A DNA stretch of 64,000 nucleotides from Allium sativum (lineage: Eukaryota > Streptophyta > Magnoliopsida > Asparagales > Amaryllidaceae), in the NCBI GenBank assembly GCA_030737875.1, contig CM060910.1, positions 631,891,303 to 631,955,302 on the forward strand, in the 5' to 3' direction. Made by a program: the position numbers and the translations under genes. Under the pieces are notes generated by a model. The model saw nothing but the letters and a program-made list of their open reading frames with translations, did not search any database and was not told the DNA's origin. Of this stretch, positions 32,550 to 44,714 are shown in pieces; within the stretch, counting starts at the first letter, position 1; the number at the start of each line of letters is the position of its first letter.

Positions 32550-33575
32550 GTGTTTTCAAAAGTAAAGAGTTTTCAAGTAAAACTTATTTTTGAAAAATAT
32601 ATCCCCTTAAGTCAATTACAATATTCCTTTGATCTCTTTTTGAAACATTGTCTCTTTTCTTTCAAGCATATTTGGAGCTCCAAATTTTTCCATAGGGCGT
32701 TCCCATCTCGGCATGGTTCCGTAGATATGTTGAACCTACGACGCCTACCAAAGGCAACGAAATGCACACCTCCCGTTGTAGCCGCTATAGCTCCACCTAA
32801 TCCATCAGTTAATTTCTTTAATCTTTGTAAGGATTTTTTTGCTATGGGTGGCAATTCATTTCTTAGATCAGAGAGTTTAGCAGATGCTCGTAATTGACTG
32901 AGAGAGATTGATCGTTTGTTCAGATTATTAGAGCTTGATGACCGGAGGAGGTTTCAGTTGGTCGCTTGGCAACTGAAAGGAGAGGAGTCATATTGATGGG
33001 AAGTAGCTAAGGCTAAGCGTGTTGTCGAGACATGGGATGAGCTCAAGGATAAGTTTGAGAAGAAGTTTTTATCCCAAGATGAAGAAAGAATGCAGCTGGA
33101 AAAGTTCTTGAGTCTGAAGCGAGGTAGTATGTCGGTGAAAGAGTATGTGAATAGCTTTAATGAGTTAGCAAGGTTTGTCTTGGATCTAGTTAATACCGCG
33201 CATAAGAAGGCTTTGAGATTTGTGAAGGGACTGAATCAACCCCTTCAAGGATTGGCGATGACACATATCCCGATGGGAACTACTTTTGAGAGGATTGTGG
33301 AAATGACTCTTATGCATGAGGATGGAAAGGTGAATAAGCAAGAGGAAAAGGATAAGGAGGCCAAGCCAAATAATGGAAAGAAAAAGTGGTGTGCCAAGAA
33401 AGATGTAGTGAAGAAGGTAGAGAAACCTGAGAAAGCACAGATCAAGAAGGAAGTAAAGTGCCATGGTTGTGGTATGATGGGACACTTCATCAAAGACTGT
33501 AGGAAGACTAAGAAGGGTGCTTGTTTTCAGTGCAGACAGATGGGACCTTACAGCAAGCAGTGCAATCAGAAGTAG
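32550..33575 (+). pseudogene. gag: Gag of element A, broken by two TGA stops
   Basis: One frame runs from 32550 to 33575, interrupted only by TGA at about 32895 and about 32994, where the B relative has tryptophan. Recognisable pieces are FKAMGG-like FFAMGGNSF, the Gag core LSLKRGSMSVKEYVNSFNEL.. with FVKGLNQPLQ, a basic linker, a zinc knuckle CHGCGMMGHFIKDC and a second knuckle CFQCRQMGPYSKQC in which the histidine is replaced. Both stops are one G-to-A change from TGG. Gag here is non-functional. Confidence 0.85.
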
Positions 33576-33677
33576 AGACAGGAGGTAGGATCATCTAGAG
33601 CACAATTTCATGCGCTTGAGGCGACTTAGACTGGTGGTAGCAGTCAAGAAAGAGGTAGGAAGGTCCCCGTAGAAGGT

Positions 33678-35852
33678 ATGATTTCTATTTTTGACTTTCC
33701 CATTAGGACCTTATTCGATTCCGATGCTTATCATTCTTTCATATCCTGTTCTGTTGTTGATAGTCTACACCTAGATACTTTTATAGTTTCTGATCCAATA
33801 GTTGTCTCAAACCCCATAGGAGGTCAACAATCTATGATGTGTAGGGGTTTGAGGATTTCTATTCTAGGCGTCGAGTTTGAGTGTGATGTGTATGTGCTGG
33901 GTTTTATGGGTTACGGTCTTATTCTAGGGATGGATTGGTTGGACATGTATGGTGCCATCCTTGACTGTGAGAAAAGAGTTATTAGGCTTTTGATATGCCA
34001 CGGTAGGACTCTCGATATTTCTTGTGATCCGTGAGGGTCAGTCACACTTAGTTTCTAAGATTCTCTAGATGCTCCTGTTGACGATCTCAGTTTGGTACTC
34101 GTAGTTAGAGACTTTCTGGACGTATTCGAGAAGGTGTGAGGACTACCTCCTAGGCACGAGATAGATTTTCGGATATACCTCATAGAGAATGTTAAGCCTA
34201 TTGCATTACCAGTATGCCATATGACTCCGAGAGAGAAGAGGGAGCTTAGTAAGCAAGTGGGTGAGTTATTCGAGAAAGGATTTTTAGACGGAGTATTTCT
34301 GAGTGGGGAACACCAGTCGTCTTCGCAACCAAGGTGGACGTCTCTCTTACTCTATGTGTGGATTATAGGGAGATGAACAAACTCACTAAGAAGAATAGAC
34401 ACCCACTTCCACAGATAGATGACTTGTTTGACCAGTTAGTGGGAGCTTCGGTTTTCTTGCAGTTGCATTTAGCTACAGGTTTTCATCAGCTTAGGGTAGT
34501 AGATGACAACATAGACAAGGCTTCTTTTAGGAATCCCGATGGATTCTTTGAGTGGCTAGTTATGACTTTTGGACAAACCAATGCACCGACGTACTTTGTG
34601 GATTTGATAAGTCGGGTGTTTAGGGAGTACCTGAACAAGTTCGTGGTGGTGTTCGTTGATGATATCTTGGTTTTCTCGAGAAGTGAGGAAGAGCACGTCG
34701 TACACTTGGAAGAGATCCTCCGTACTCTCTGTGCACATCAGTTGAAGTCAATCATTCTAAGTGCCATTTCTGGTGGAAGAAAGTAAGGTTCTTGGGGCAT
34801 TGTTTTCTCTAGTGATGGTATAGCAGTAGACTCCGCTAAGGTTGTCCTAGTTCAATATTGGAAACCCCCCAAGAATAATGCGACATAGGTAAGGAGTTTC
34901 TTGGGTTTGGTGGGATACAACCAGAAGTTTATTAAGGATTTTGCGTGGATCTCAGCTTCGCTTACTCGCCAAATGCAGAAGAACCTAATTTTTGCTTTGT
35001 GCGTAGATTGTGAAGATGCTTTCTTGAGATTGAAGAAGGCTCTTACATCAACTTCATTATTGACTCTTCGTGATGGTACGAAGATGTTTACCGTTTATAC
35101 GGATGCTTGTGGCACGAGTTTAGGTGTGGTGTTGATGCATGAGGGTAGGGTTGTCTTCTATGGGAGTAGGTAGTTGAGGGTACATGAGAAGAACAACCCT
35201 ACCCATGATCCGGAGATGGCGGCGATAGTGTTTGCACTCAAATCTTGAAGACACTATTTACTAGATGAGAGGTTCAAGCTTTATAAAGATCATAAATCGC
35301 TCAAGTACTTGTTCTCGCAAAAAGATCTTAATTTGCAACAATAACGTTGGATGGAGTTCCTTACATCTTATGACTTCGAGATGGCGTATACCTCGGGGAA
35401 GCGTAATGTGGTAGCAGATGCAGTAAGTATGCAGATAATGACTTTGAGTCCATTATTCGTAGAGTGGTAGAGTTTGGAGTTCATCTCATTGTTCGATTTT
35501 AGACCATCTACGGATTTAGCACCAGTATTATTGGCATCGTTGGAGGTGCGACCTACTCTTTAGAGCGCATTGGATCCAATCAGCGCAAGGATCGACAATT
35601 AGTGGATATCATGGACCGACTCAGTAAAGGAGGGACCTCTAATCACCTTGCTAAATATTCTGTGGATGAGAGAGGGTGGTTGCATCGTAATGGGAGATTG
35701 TGCGTTCCTAGAGTTGATGATTTGTTGAGATCGATTTTAGAGGAGGCTCATCACTCTTGGAAGACTATCCATCCAGGAAGTGATAAGATGTATAGAGATA
35801 TGAGGAGGGTTTTCCATTGGATAAGGATGAAGAAGGATGTTGCAGAGTATGT
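33678..35852 (+). pseudogene. pol: Pol of element A: decayed, cut in integrase by T3
   Basis: The protease segment (33678-34034) has LFDSDAYHSF where B has LFDSGASHSF, so the catalytic DSG glycine is lost. Reverse transcriptase is read at 34334-34786 after a frameshift near 34295 ([20 protein letters not shown]). The connection and RNase H start are at 34901-35173 (YTDACGTSLG). The integrase N-terminus is at 35602-35850 (HHSWKTIHPGSDKMYRDMRR, then KKDVAEYV). Stops at 34866, 35172, 35246 and 35341 interrupt the frame. The HH-CC finger is severed by the CACTA end at 35853, before its cysteines. Non-functional. Confidence 0.85.
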
Positions 35853-36125
35853 CACTACAAGAAAATATATATTTAGTTACATCTATTAGCAGCGTTTATA
35901 GTGTGAAAGCAACCAATACTATTTTAATCCATTTTTCCTTAATTTTTATTCATTACTGTAGGCCAAATTAACGTTTATGAACAATCCTACCTTGTCACAT
36001 TTAGTCTTCTCCTTTACGCCAATACTTCCCTCCTCCTGAAAATTTTCCCCCTCAAAATTTCCTTTCGTGCTTCACCAAAATACGTTCGTTTATTCTTCCA
36101 ATATTTCCCACCCCTCCTAAAATCC

Positions 36126-36245
36126 CCCCCCCCCCAAAATTTTCTTCAGCTTCGCGTACGACTTCGCCTTGCCCTTCAATCACAGTTTCAGGATCTTCAG
36201 CTTCGCTTACGACTTCATCTTGCCCTTCAATCACGGTTTCAGGAT
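36126..36245 (-). repeat. C11-type homopolymer and 51-bp tandem duplication
   Basis: A run of Cs at 36126-36135 or so is followed by two copies of a 51-bp unit beginning CTTCAGCTTCGC (36144-36194, 36195-36245). On the minus strand the unit encodes a VIEGQxEVVxEAEDPET-like block. 36250-36330 ends in TTCAGATTGAG followed by GTAAG, like a leader exon and splice donor. Confidence 0.8.
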
Positions 36246-36330
36246 CGATTTCATCTCGACTGAGCTTGCTAATTAGGGTTTTCAGATCTAGAAATCAACT
36301 GAGATCTTCATTCAGATTGAGGTAAGATTT

Positions 36331-36985
36331 ATTAAAAATTATTTCATGTTTACAATTTTTTTCAGATCTAGAATTTAATCGAGATTGTGTTTTCAGATCT
36401 AGAAAAACGTTGTGAGAAAGCATTTTGTAAATGTTTTAATGGATTGTAATAGATATTTATCCATATCAAGTTATAAATATGTTGTTCGATATAATGAAAA
36501 CATTTTGTAAACGTCTCTATATTCAGTTCCAATCATTTACGCCAGTGAAATATGACTTGACGAAAGCGTGAATGATTGTAATAAACTGGTAAAAATACCA
36601 GTTATCAAAATCATGTACAACTATTTTGGATATGAGTGAACTATTTTGGTAATACTAGTTAATTTTAGTTTTAATTTTTGAAAGAAAAGTGTTGCCTTTT
36701 CTGCTTCTGATATAATATAGGCCTAAATAGCAAACTAATGTTAAAAAAACATAATTTTTTGACTTGAACAATACCAAAGATAGTACACCACAAAAAAGAA
36801 TGTTAATAAATCAACACCTACATGGATTGACCAGCTGTGCATTTTTGTTCCTGATGTATGTTGATCCATAAACAATATGAACTTAAATGATATGTTACAA
36901 AAACGACCTTTATTTCATCCACCCTTTTAGTAGGTGAGCATTCATTTTATTTCCAATGTATTTAAGCTATTATATTTTTCACTCA
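36331..36985. other. T3 interior, no gene
   Basis: Intron-like AT-rich sequence after the possible donor at 36322. No supported coding feature. Confidence 0.4.
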
Positions 36986-37012
36986 ACACACCAAGAGCCA
37001 CAAAAAACAATA

Positions 37013-37304
<292 letters not shown>

Positions 37305-38298
37305 CTTAATGCTTGAAGTTGTTAAACTAGCTTGCTTATGGTTTGCTACATGAATTCACCTCTCTTGAATTGCATTTGTATTTGCATTATCCTACCCCGT
37401 TTGTCTTCAGCTATTCGTTCATGGTTAGTAATGGATGTGTGCCTGATTGTGCTATGTTGGTACTCATAGGAATACCCTCACTTTGTTGTGTCTTTGTTAG
37501 CCTTGTATGTATTGACTCATGCATTCCCCCTGTTGCATGCACATATTAATCTTCCCTAGCTACGCGTACCCGAGTTTCTATGTGTGTTGTACCCTATGTT
37601 AACTTACTGCCTAAGTGCATTTTCTTTTGGTTCTGATTTTTATTAAACTAGCATGTGCTTTGGTTCATCCTGTGTATGTGCACACTTTTGTATCATTTCA
37701 TGTTTTGCTGGTCTTGCCTTATACCTTAGTGCCTCCACTTGTGCGCACATTTGAATTGTTTACATGTTTTTTAGTGCATCATTTTTTTGCTTTATTTGGT
37801 TGCTTGGTGTATTTGTGTTTATTGAACAATTACTCCACAATTGTACGTTTTGTTTTAGTTTTTTTACCAATGCGCATGTCACATCAGTGCACATGTGGCA
37901 GCTGCACTACTTCACTCCACTTGTCTTGCAAGCGTATCTCCTTGCTTATACACTAGTTTTTGTATGTTGGTTCGAAACTTTAAATGAAGCACCTTTAAAA
38001 ATAAAATAAAAAAAGGAAGGCGGCAGCAGCAGCATGGCTACTGCCATAAGGGAAGCGTTGTTGAAAGCAACAACCATAAGGAAAAGGAGATGGGGCAAAA
38101 AAACGATATTTCACTACCCAATCATTTGCTTTCTCTATTTGTTTTTTATTCCACATTTTTCATATATGCAGTCATTAATGTAGTTATAGTCAAAGGATGC
38201 TCAAAGCCTCAATCTAAACAATAATTTAATCTGGAATATTCATGTGATATGTTTAAAGTTGTGTTTGCAAGTTTATATGACTGAGTGTTTGAGTGGTT
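37305..38298. other. T3 interior, no supported gene
   Basis: Pyrimidine-rich, intron-like sequence. A 49-codon frame from 38034 (MATAIREALLKAT.., then a hydrophobic stretch) has no family support. Confidence 0.35.
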
Positions 38299-38301
38299 AG
38301 C

Positions 38302-38930
38302 AGGGACGTACGCAGAAATTTCAAGGAGTGGGGGCGGAAATTTTGTTATTGTAGTTTTTGGATTTCTGACAAATAATGTATTAGTACTAAATGCACCGAC
38401 AATTCAAAAATATGTATATTATCATTTGAGATAACCATGAAAGGTATTATCACGTTATATTTTTTCAAATCTCACATCTTCCTTTTTTCTTTTCTTTTTG
38501 GGGGAAATATCTCCCCCAACCAAGATTCTATACAAAAATATCCTTCCATCTGCATATTATGAAAGTGTTAAATCTTTAGTGGTTTCAATGTTGAGAATCA
38601 AATATAGAAATAGAACCATCAGGTTTATCATATTAAAAACTTGATTCAATTTATGTAATGTATATATAAGTATAAACTAAACTAATCTTACTTAGTTGTA
38701 ACAATGTTACAAGAAGATGAAATGGAAATGCAATTCAAAACAGAAAAATAGTTGACCTTTTTGGTGTTTGGATATTGTTAGATATCTTAGTGTAGGTTTT
38801 TCATAATTCATATTGAGAGTAAACAGAGAAGGGTATGAGCAGTAAGGCAGCAACAGTAAGCAAGTTACCAGTAAAAATAAAATAACTCTTTGTAATCCAG
38901 TGGGGTCGATGGCCCCCACTAGGCTCGGAC
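38302..38930. mobile_element. Possible degraded TIR element (hAT-like)
   Basis: The left part reads CAGGGACGTACGCAG ... GTGGGGGC and the right part GGCCCCCACTAGGCTCGGAC; the reverse complement of the right part resembles the left (GTGGGGGC core plus a GTACxxxxG outer stretch). Target duplication is not clear. Weak call. Confidence 0.3.
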
Positions 38931-40410
38931 ATGTACCTCAAAATATGTTGATACATTTAGAGGTCTGTTTCTTTATCTGGACTAACTATAAGATGGTTAT
39001 ATAGTGCTGGCACTTACTTCCTTACGCCTTGCATGAGCAATTGAGCACCACATAACTTCTAGTGAAATAGGCGTAATTTGTTGATTGATTTTTAGTTGCC
39101 TTGATTTTTGAATTTTTCTTGTGAGTTTTTGCCCTTTGAATCCCGCTATTTTGTGTGAAGTATTGACAACTGAGAATTTCTCTTAACTGCGAAGAGGGAT
39201 ATGAAGAAGAACCATTTTATCATATGGAGAAGCTTGTTAATTTGACTTGTTAAATTAAAACATTTTCTTTATGAATGTGATCTTCAAAATTGTGAGTACA
39301 ACAACATTCAGTAAAATAAAATCTTGTGATGGGATGAGATGCTTTTCCCAATAAGTCATAAAAATTTGTTTCTTTTTTGCTAAGCTTCCATAATCTTGTT
39401 CTTTTGAATATGCATTTATCTTGTTTTCATTTCCTTACATGTTTTCGTACCCCAATAAAATTAAATATAAAATCAAATATACTATAATATCTCCTCCTTA
39501 TTACATTATACGTATACTATTAGACTGACTAATATAATTAATAAGGAAATAAACTATAAACTGTGTTTTGTACTTTCATGTTCTAGTGTTACTTTCCCAG
39601 ATATTGTGTGCATTTCGCGTGCCTACTCTACTAACTTTACCACGTCAATTCATTAAAAAGGCTCCCAAAAATGAAAAATATTAAATTCCATTTTATTTTT
39701 ATTTTTTTCCTCGCACAACGTAGCTTAACGGACTGGAATGTACTCCTCTAACAAGTTTTAGCTTTACCATTGATTTTTTTTTTGGTTTAGAAAGTCAATT
39801 ACATGGCAATATTCTCCAAAAACGAATAAAATAAATAATAGAATATGATAGTAGTGCATAAGATAAGTGAGTTTTTTTGGACTAAATAAGCTTACAACGT
39901 GGACTCATGTGCAGTTTACTTGCTCCTCCTTAGATCCACTATTTGATTTAGTTACCTAAAGAAAGGGGCTGGTCATATATTTCTTACAACGATCAACAAT
40001 TATTTTTTTAATCTAAAACTAATTAGGCAAGAATTAAAACATCAAAATATATTCGTATATGCAAGAAATTAATAAATAAAGTAACCAATGCACCAAATCC
40101 GGCCAAAAAACTCTTTTTTGGACAAGTCAAGGAGTCGGTATCACTTTATTGATAAACTGAAATCTGTACAAATAAGTGATAATATATCATATCTCATGTA
40201 TGTTTTCTTTTGAAGTATTTTGTTGTCTGATTATAGCAGGAAATCAAATTCTACATCAAAATTTGAAAACTTATTTGAATGCATGTATTTCCAATGGAAA
40301 AGGATTGGGTGTATTTAAACAGTTGACTATTTAATGCTTAACCTAAATTTGTATTTTGAGAAGTAACACATGTTTTAATATTAAAATTTATTTTTAATAT
40401 TTGTTTTAGG
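38931..40410. other. T3 interior upstream of transposase, no gene seen
   Basis: AT-rich sequence ending in a TTTGTTTTAG splice acceptor at 40410, so it is probably intron plus upstream region of the transposase gene. The first coding exon was not found. Confidence 0.4.
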
Positions 40411-41367
40411 GCCAGTATAGATTATCAACAAGGAGCTTTGAGTTTCGTGCATGTGGCAAAAAGAAATCTAACAAATGTGGAGAAACTTTTGTGTCCATGT
40501 ACAGAATGTCGAAATCTTAGCCGGCAAGATGACCACATCATCGTTGAGCATTTAATTATAAAAGGAATGGATTCTAAATATAAGACTGGTATATGGTATT
40601 GCCATGGCGAGCTAAAAGATATAGATAAAAAAACAAATTCGTTTGACACATATGACTTATTCAAGATGATTCACTATGAAGATGAAGATTTTTTGAATTT
40701 TGATTTTTTTTGTTGATGATAAGGATGATGATGACTCTCAAAGAAGGGAGGATGAACTTCTTAAGAGTTTGGAAGATGCAGAAACTCCATTGTATACCGG
40801 ATGCACAGACCATACAAAGTTATCCACCATCACCATCTTATACAATCTTAAATGTGAGACTGGTTTGTCCGATAGTGGATTTGACAAGCTGTTAAACGTG
40901 CAACAATTGTTTTTGCCAAAGGATAATGTACTTTCCAAAACTTTATATGAAGTAAAGAAATTTCTCAAAGCATTTGACATGGGTTTTGAAAAAAATACAT
41001 GCTTGTGAGAATGACTATATTCTTTTTAGAAAAGAACACAAAGATTTAGAAATTTGTCCAAAATGTGGTTCTTCAAGATGGAAGATAAATCAAGAAACCA
41101 AGGAGGTTATAAAAGGTGTGCCAATTAAAGTGTTGAGATATTTCCAATAATTCCAAGATTTAGAAGAATGTTTAGATCTCAAAAGATGGCTGAAGATTTA
41201 AGATGGCATTTCAATAATAGAAGCAATGACGGAAAAATGCGTCATCCGGTGGATTCTATGGCATGGAATATGGTGGATGAATGATAGAAATATTTTTCAG
41301 CCGATCCGCACAATCTTAGACTCGGCCTTATTACAGATGAATTCAATCCATTTTCTATGTTGAGTTC
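40411..41367 (+). pseudogene. tnpD: CACTA transposase (TnpD/Tnp2) N-terminal half, frameshifted
   Basis: It begins after a splice acceptor. Reads IDYQQGALSFVHVAKRN and CPCTECRN (the transposase-associated zinc motif CPCxxC), then VEHLIIKGMDSKYKTGIWY, then an acidic region. It continues through YTGCTDHTKLSTITILYNLK, ICPKCGSSRWK, VLRYFPIIPRFRRMF and DGKMRHPVDSMAW, all typical of Tnp2. Frameshifts occur at the T run near 40705, at the A run near 40990 and near 41145, and stops at 41281 and 41284. It is interrupted after FNPFSMLSS by element B at 41368 and resumes as KYSCWPVMLV at 52798. Confidence 0.88.
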
Positions 41368-42104
41368 TGTAACACCCCGTATTTTCTGAGAATATTAAAT
41401 TAACAAATTTAATAATACTTAATTGTAAATGTGAGAATTTAGGGAAACGGGTTACGCCATTGTGTTCGTCTCGGAATTCTGGTTGAAATAGATTCCGAGT
41501 TTGCGTGAATTGGACTTCGTATGAAGAAGTTATGGCTATCAGAAGTTTCCAGGAAAGTTAAAATTTAAAAACAGCTCGTTCGAAATTCCAATTCTGAATT
41601 TCTGGGTCAAAATTGGGCTGGGTGGGAAAATTCCCGCCCAGGACCCAGGTCGACCAGGGGGTTGACCTGGGGGTCGACCTGGTCGAACCCTGGCTGGCCT
41701 GGTCGGGTTCTGGGCGATTTTTCTGGGTTTTTGGGGCTGAGGTGGCTCCTTGGATGGTTCTGATTGCTCTTATCTTGATCGGACGGCTTAAATTAATTTG
41801 AAAGTCTATATAAACATGGGTAGACTCACATTCTAAAATCAAATAAAATTGGAATCATGGCCGTCATGTCGTCGCCTTGCAACCTAGAGGTAGCCGCCAC
41901 CAACTAGAGGGGAAAACGAAGCTAATCAACTCAAATCTATTCAACTCTAATCTAATCAATAACGATCTACTACAAAGGCGAGCTAAATCAATTTCAGAAC
42001 TCAGATTCCAGAACTCAAGACCTTCTTTGAGTTGTGAGTTCGATTTCTTTAATAAGATAATTAACAATTTAATTGGATTAAGATATGATTTGGGTTATAT
42101 GGTT

Positions 42105-42690
42105 ATGTTGTGAATCATTGATCGTTATGTTATTATTTATGTTGTAAATCTATGATGTTATGTTGTAAATCTATGATGTTATTATCTATGTTGTGAATCT
42201 GTGATGTTATTATCTATGTTGTAGATCTATGATGTCATTATCTATGATGTAAATCTATGTTAATTCATAATGATGCTTCATATGCTAGATTGGTTATGTT
42301 TGTTGAACTAATTCATATGTTAAATCATATGTATGTATGAAAATTTAGATGTTAATTTAGGTATGAATCATATGCAAGTTAGTGAGAATCATATATGTTT
42401 CATGACATCTATTTTATGTGTAAATTGGATCTAAAATTAGATCTATGACATATGTAGCTTTTATGCAAGTTCGTGAATATTGCCTATACAAGTTTACACC
42501 TTTTGAGTTTAGATCTATGACATATGTAACTTATGCAAGTTTACACCTTTTGAGTTTAGATCTATGACATATGTAACTTATGCAAGTTTACACCTTTTAG
42601 TTTGATCTATGACATGTATAACTTATGCAAGTTTACACCTTTTGAGTTTAGGTCTATGACAATACAAAACTTATGCAAGTTAATGTTGTA
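42105..42690 (+). repeat. Two tandem-repeat arrays in LTR B
   Basis: Array 1 (about 42105-42262): units built on ATTATCTATGTTGTAAATCT. Array 2 (about 42510-42690): about four units of 45-50 bp built on CTTATGCAAGTTTACACCTT plus GAGTTTAGATCTATGACATA. The same arrays recur in the 3' LTR near 50390-50545 and 50790-50965. Confidence 0.85.
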
Positions 42691-43073
42691 ATTCTAATTT
42701 CCAAGTTAAATGCAAGATTAGATCTATTGGGTGTATTAATTTATGATGTTTATTCCCTTTTATATGTTAGACTATCTGCTAGTCTAATATATATTTATGA
42801 CATGTTAAGAGAACGTACTACGTGGGGGCGCTGGGGATAATATTGAATTGGCATATAATGGCCTTAAAAAGGCATATAACAAATTTGAGATATTAATTAG
42901 TGTAAATTGCCTTAAAAGGCATAAAATTTAATTAAGGCATTAACCGGTAATTAATGTGTAGTAATGGACATAATTTAATTATGGACGTAAGTTAATTTGA
43001 ATTTGAATAGGGATATTAAAATTCAAATTGGGCTAAAATATTATAAGTAATAATCAATGCTTAGGAAACGAGG

Positions 43074-43269
43074 TTGGACTCATTTGTGGTGTAAATCTGC
43101 CCGGACCCGCCCGACAAATCCAGTGGCCACAAATGGTAGTCCAATGTGAGATGTCCTAGGCCCAAATTTAATGCGTGACAACTGTATGGACACGAGGTTA
43201 GGCCCATTTGTGGTGTAAGACTGTCCGCACCCGCCCGGCAAATCCAGCAACCATAAAAGGACGGCCTAA
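43074..43269 (+). other. Tandem pair of LTR hairpin modules (B, 5' LTR)
   Basis: Copy 1 (43074-43144): TTGGACT pairs with AGTCCAA and ATTTGTGG with CCACAAAT. Copy 2 (43198-43269): TTAGGCC pairs with GGCCTAA and TTGTGG with CCATAA (one G-T wobble). Constant flanks are GAGGTT before and AATGTGAG after, and the loop core is CCCGGACCCGCCCG or similar. Confidence 0.75.
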
Positions 43270-44511
43270 TGTGAGAGGTCCTACAGGGTTTTGGTAGTAA
43301 TAAACTAAAAACACTTAACCAAAGTAAACATGTAAGGTGGGACATGGGGGTTAAGTGGGTGCCTTGGGTGGCATGTAGAAATACGATTAGTAACACTTAA
43401 CCAAGATAAACATGTAAGTGGACATGAATAAGAAGGGGTTAAGTGGGATGCACTAGAGGGGACCAAGCTTAGGTGGATAGCTTGTGTCAAGTAATGGGGG
43501 CCCGTTTCAACCAGTGACCCATGAGTATCTTTGTGGGCTCGACCCAAGTCGAGGACGGGGCACGCATAATGGGCTTGACTGTAAGAGGCCAAAACGGGTT
43601 AGCGGTGGCAACGCAAGTCCAACGGGGTCATGTGCGTGCGTGGGCCCGGGCTGGTAGGTAAGATGTTGTTGCATCGTGTAGATATAAGCCGTGCATCGTT
43701 GGTGGTATCGGGTTGCCACTTTGGGGAGTGATACACCCCACTGTGGGGCCAGCACGGGTATCTACGAGTTAAGGAGCCGATCGCATGGGGGTAGTGGGTA
43801 CACCTAGTGGAGATAGGGGTAGGCGACACCTATGTAGTCAGTTAGGGGTACACGAAACTACTAATATGATTTCTAAGTGAAGTAAGTGGGATCAACCTTT
43901 GGGGTGACTGGTGTGGTGCAGTGTAGTAATTATTCTTTAGTAATTAGGTGCGCCTTTAACATTATCTTTGTTCATCTTATTTCCTTTGTTTGCTCTGCCA
44001 TACCCAATTTTTCACAGTCATTTCCTTATTTTCCAGCTTATGCCTTAGCCTAGTTATTTTGATAATTATATTGTTAAAGTTATCGCACTCGCCAGACTTT
44101 ATGTCTGACCCCCTTTGTTTCCACCTCTTTTCTTCCTTCCCCCCCAGGTGCTCAGGGTTGAACTAGCACTAGTGGAGTTTGATCGGATTGCTTTATCTCT
44201 CTTTTGGAAAAGCTTGGACCGCTGAATTAAAGTTCAGCTTATCATTTTCTTTATGGCTATTTGTAGTAGTGGGATTATGTACTTTGTTTTTATCAAGAAG
44301 GATATTATGTACTTGACTCTAGCTTGTGGTTTTTGATGATGTAACCAAACATATTTACCTTCTGCTGCAATGAAATAAAGTTTATAAATTTTCAAGTACT
44401 GTTTTATATCTGTCTTGTTGTTAAGTTTATGTTCTGTACACACTTAAATGCTCCATGGAAGTTAATGCATTCCCTTTGTGAGTGACATTAATGGACGTGG
44501 GGTGTTACACA

Positions 44512-44523
44512 TGGTATCAGAGC
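44512..44523 (+). promoter_or_regulatory. Primer binding site of B
   Basis: TGGTATCAGAGC two bases after the 5' LTR, matching initiator methionine tRNA. Confidence 0.93.
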
Positions 44524-44714
44524 TGAAGGTTGCCAGAACAGATAAAAATTTGTGAAAAACTATTTTTCTAAAGCGTTTTTGGAAGGAGTATTTTCAAAAA
44601 CATGTCTTATTGAGTAATTTTAAGAGAAAAGTTTTTAGGAAAAACACAATCCCCAATAGCCATATCTTTATCGTTCGAATTCTCCATTTTGAATCTTTTC
44701 TTTTTCGTTTCAGC

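Larger units (their letters stand above)
3442..35852 (+). mobile_element. Tekay-like Ty3/gypsy element A, nested and 3'-truncated
   Basis: Element A begins with a 5' LTR at 3442 (TGTAACACCCCGAATTTT). The LTR stops at 5535, where LTR S is inserted, and resumes at 32240, ending in GGGATGTCACA at 32499. The primer site follows at 32502. Rejoined, its LTR would be about 2354 bp. Gag-pol runs from 32550 to 35852, where CACTA element T3 interrupts the integrase. No 3' LTR of A is in the window. The order of LTR landmarks on both sides of S (downstream promoter region, then a CAGACGTATGTTTGACC-type motif, then the end) follows that of the complete LTR of B, which supports the join. Clade is inferred from close protein similarity to B and D. 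Confidence 0.75.
41368..44509 (+). repeat. 5' LTR of B
   Basis: 3142 bp. Contains GTCGACC-rich and GC-rich patches, tandem repeats at 42105-42262 and 42510-42690, the hairpin pair at 43074-43269, and an AATAAAG signal near 44374. Open frames on the minus strand at 43061-43829 are by-products of the GC-rich LTR. Confidence 0.95.

Noticed and set aside
43061..43829. Several overlapping minus-strand frames of 76-111 codons, repeated near 51344-51876
   Set aside because: They fall in GC-richer LTR sequence of B, differ between LTR copies and show no domain.
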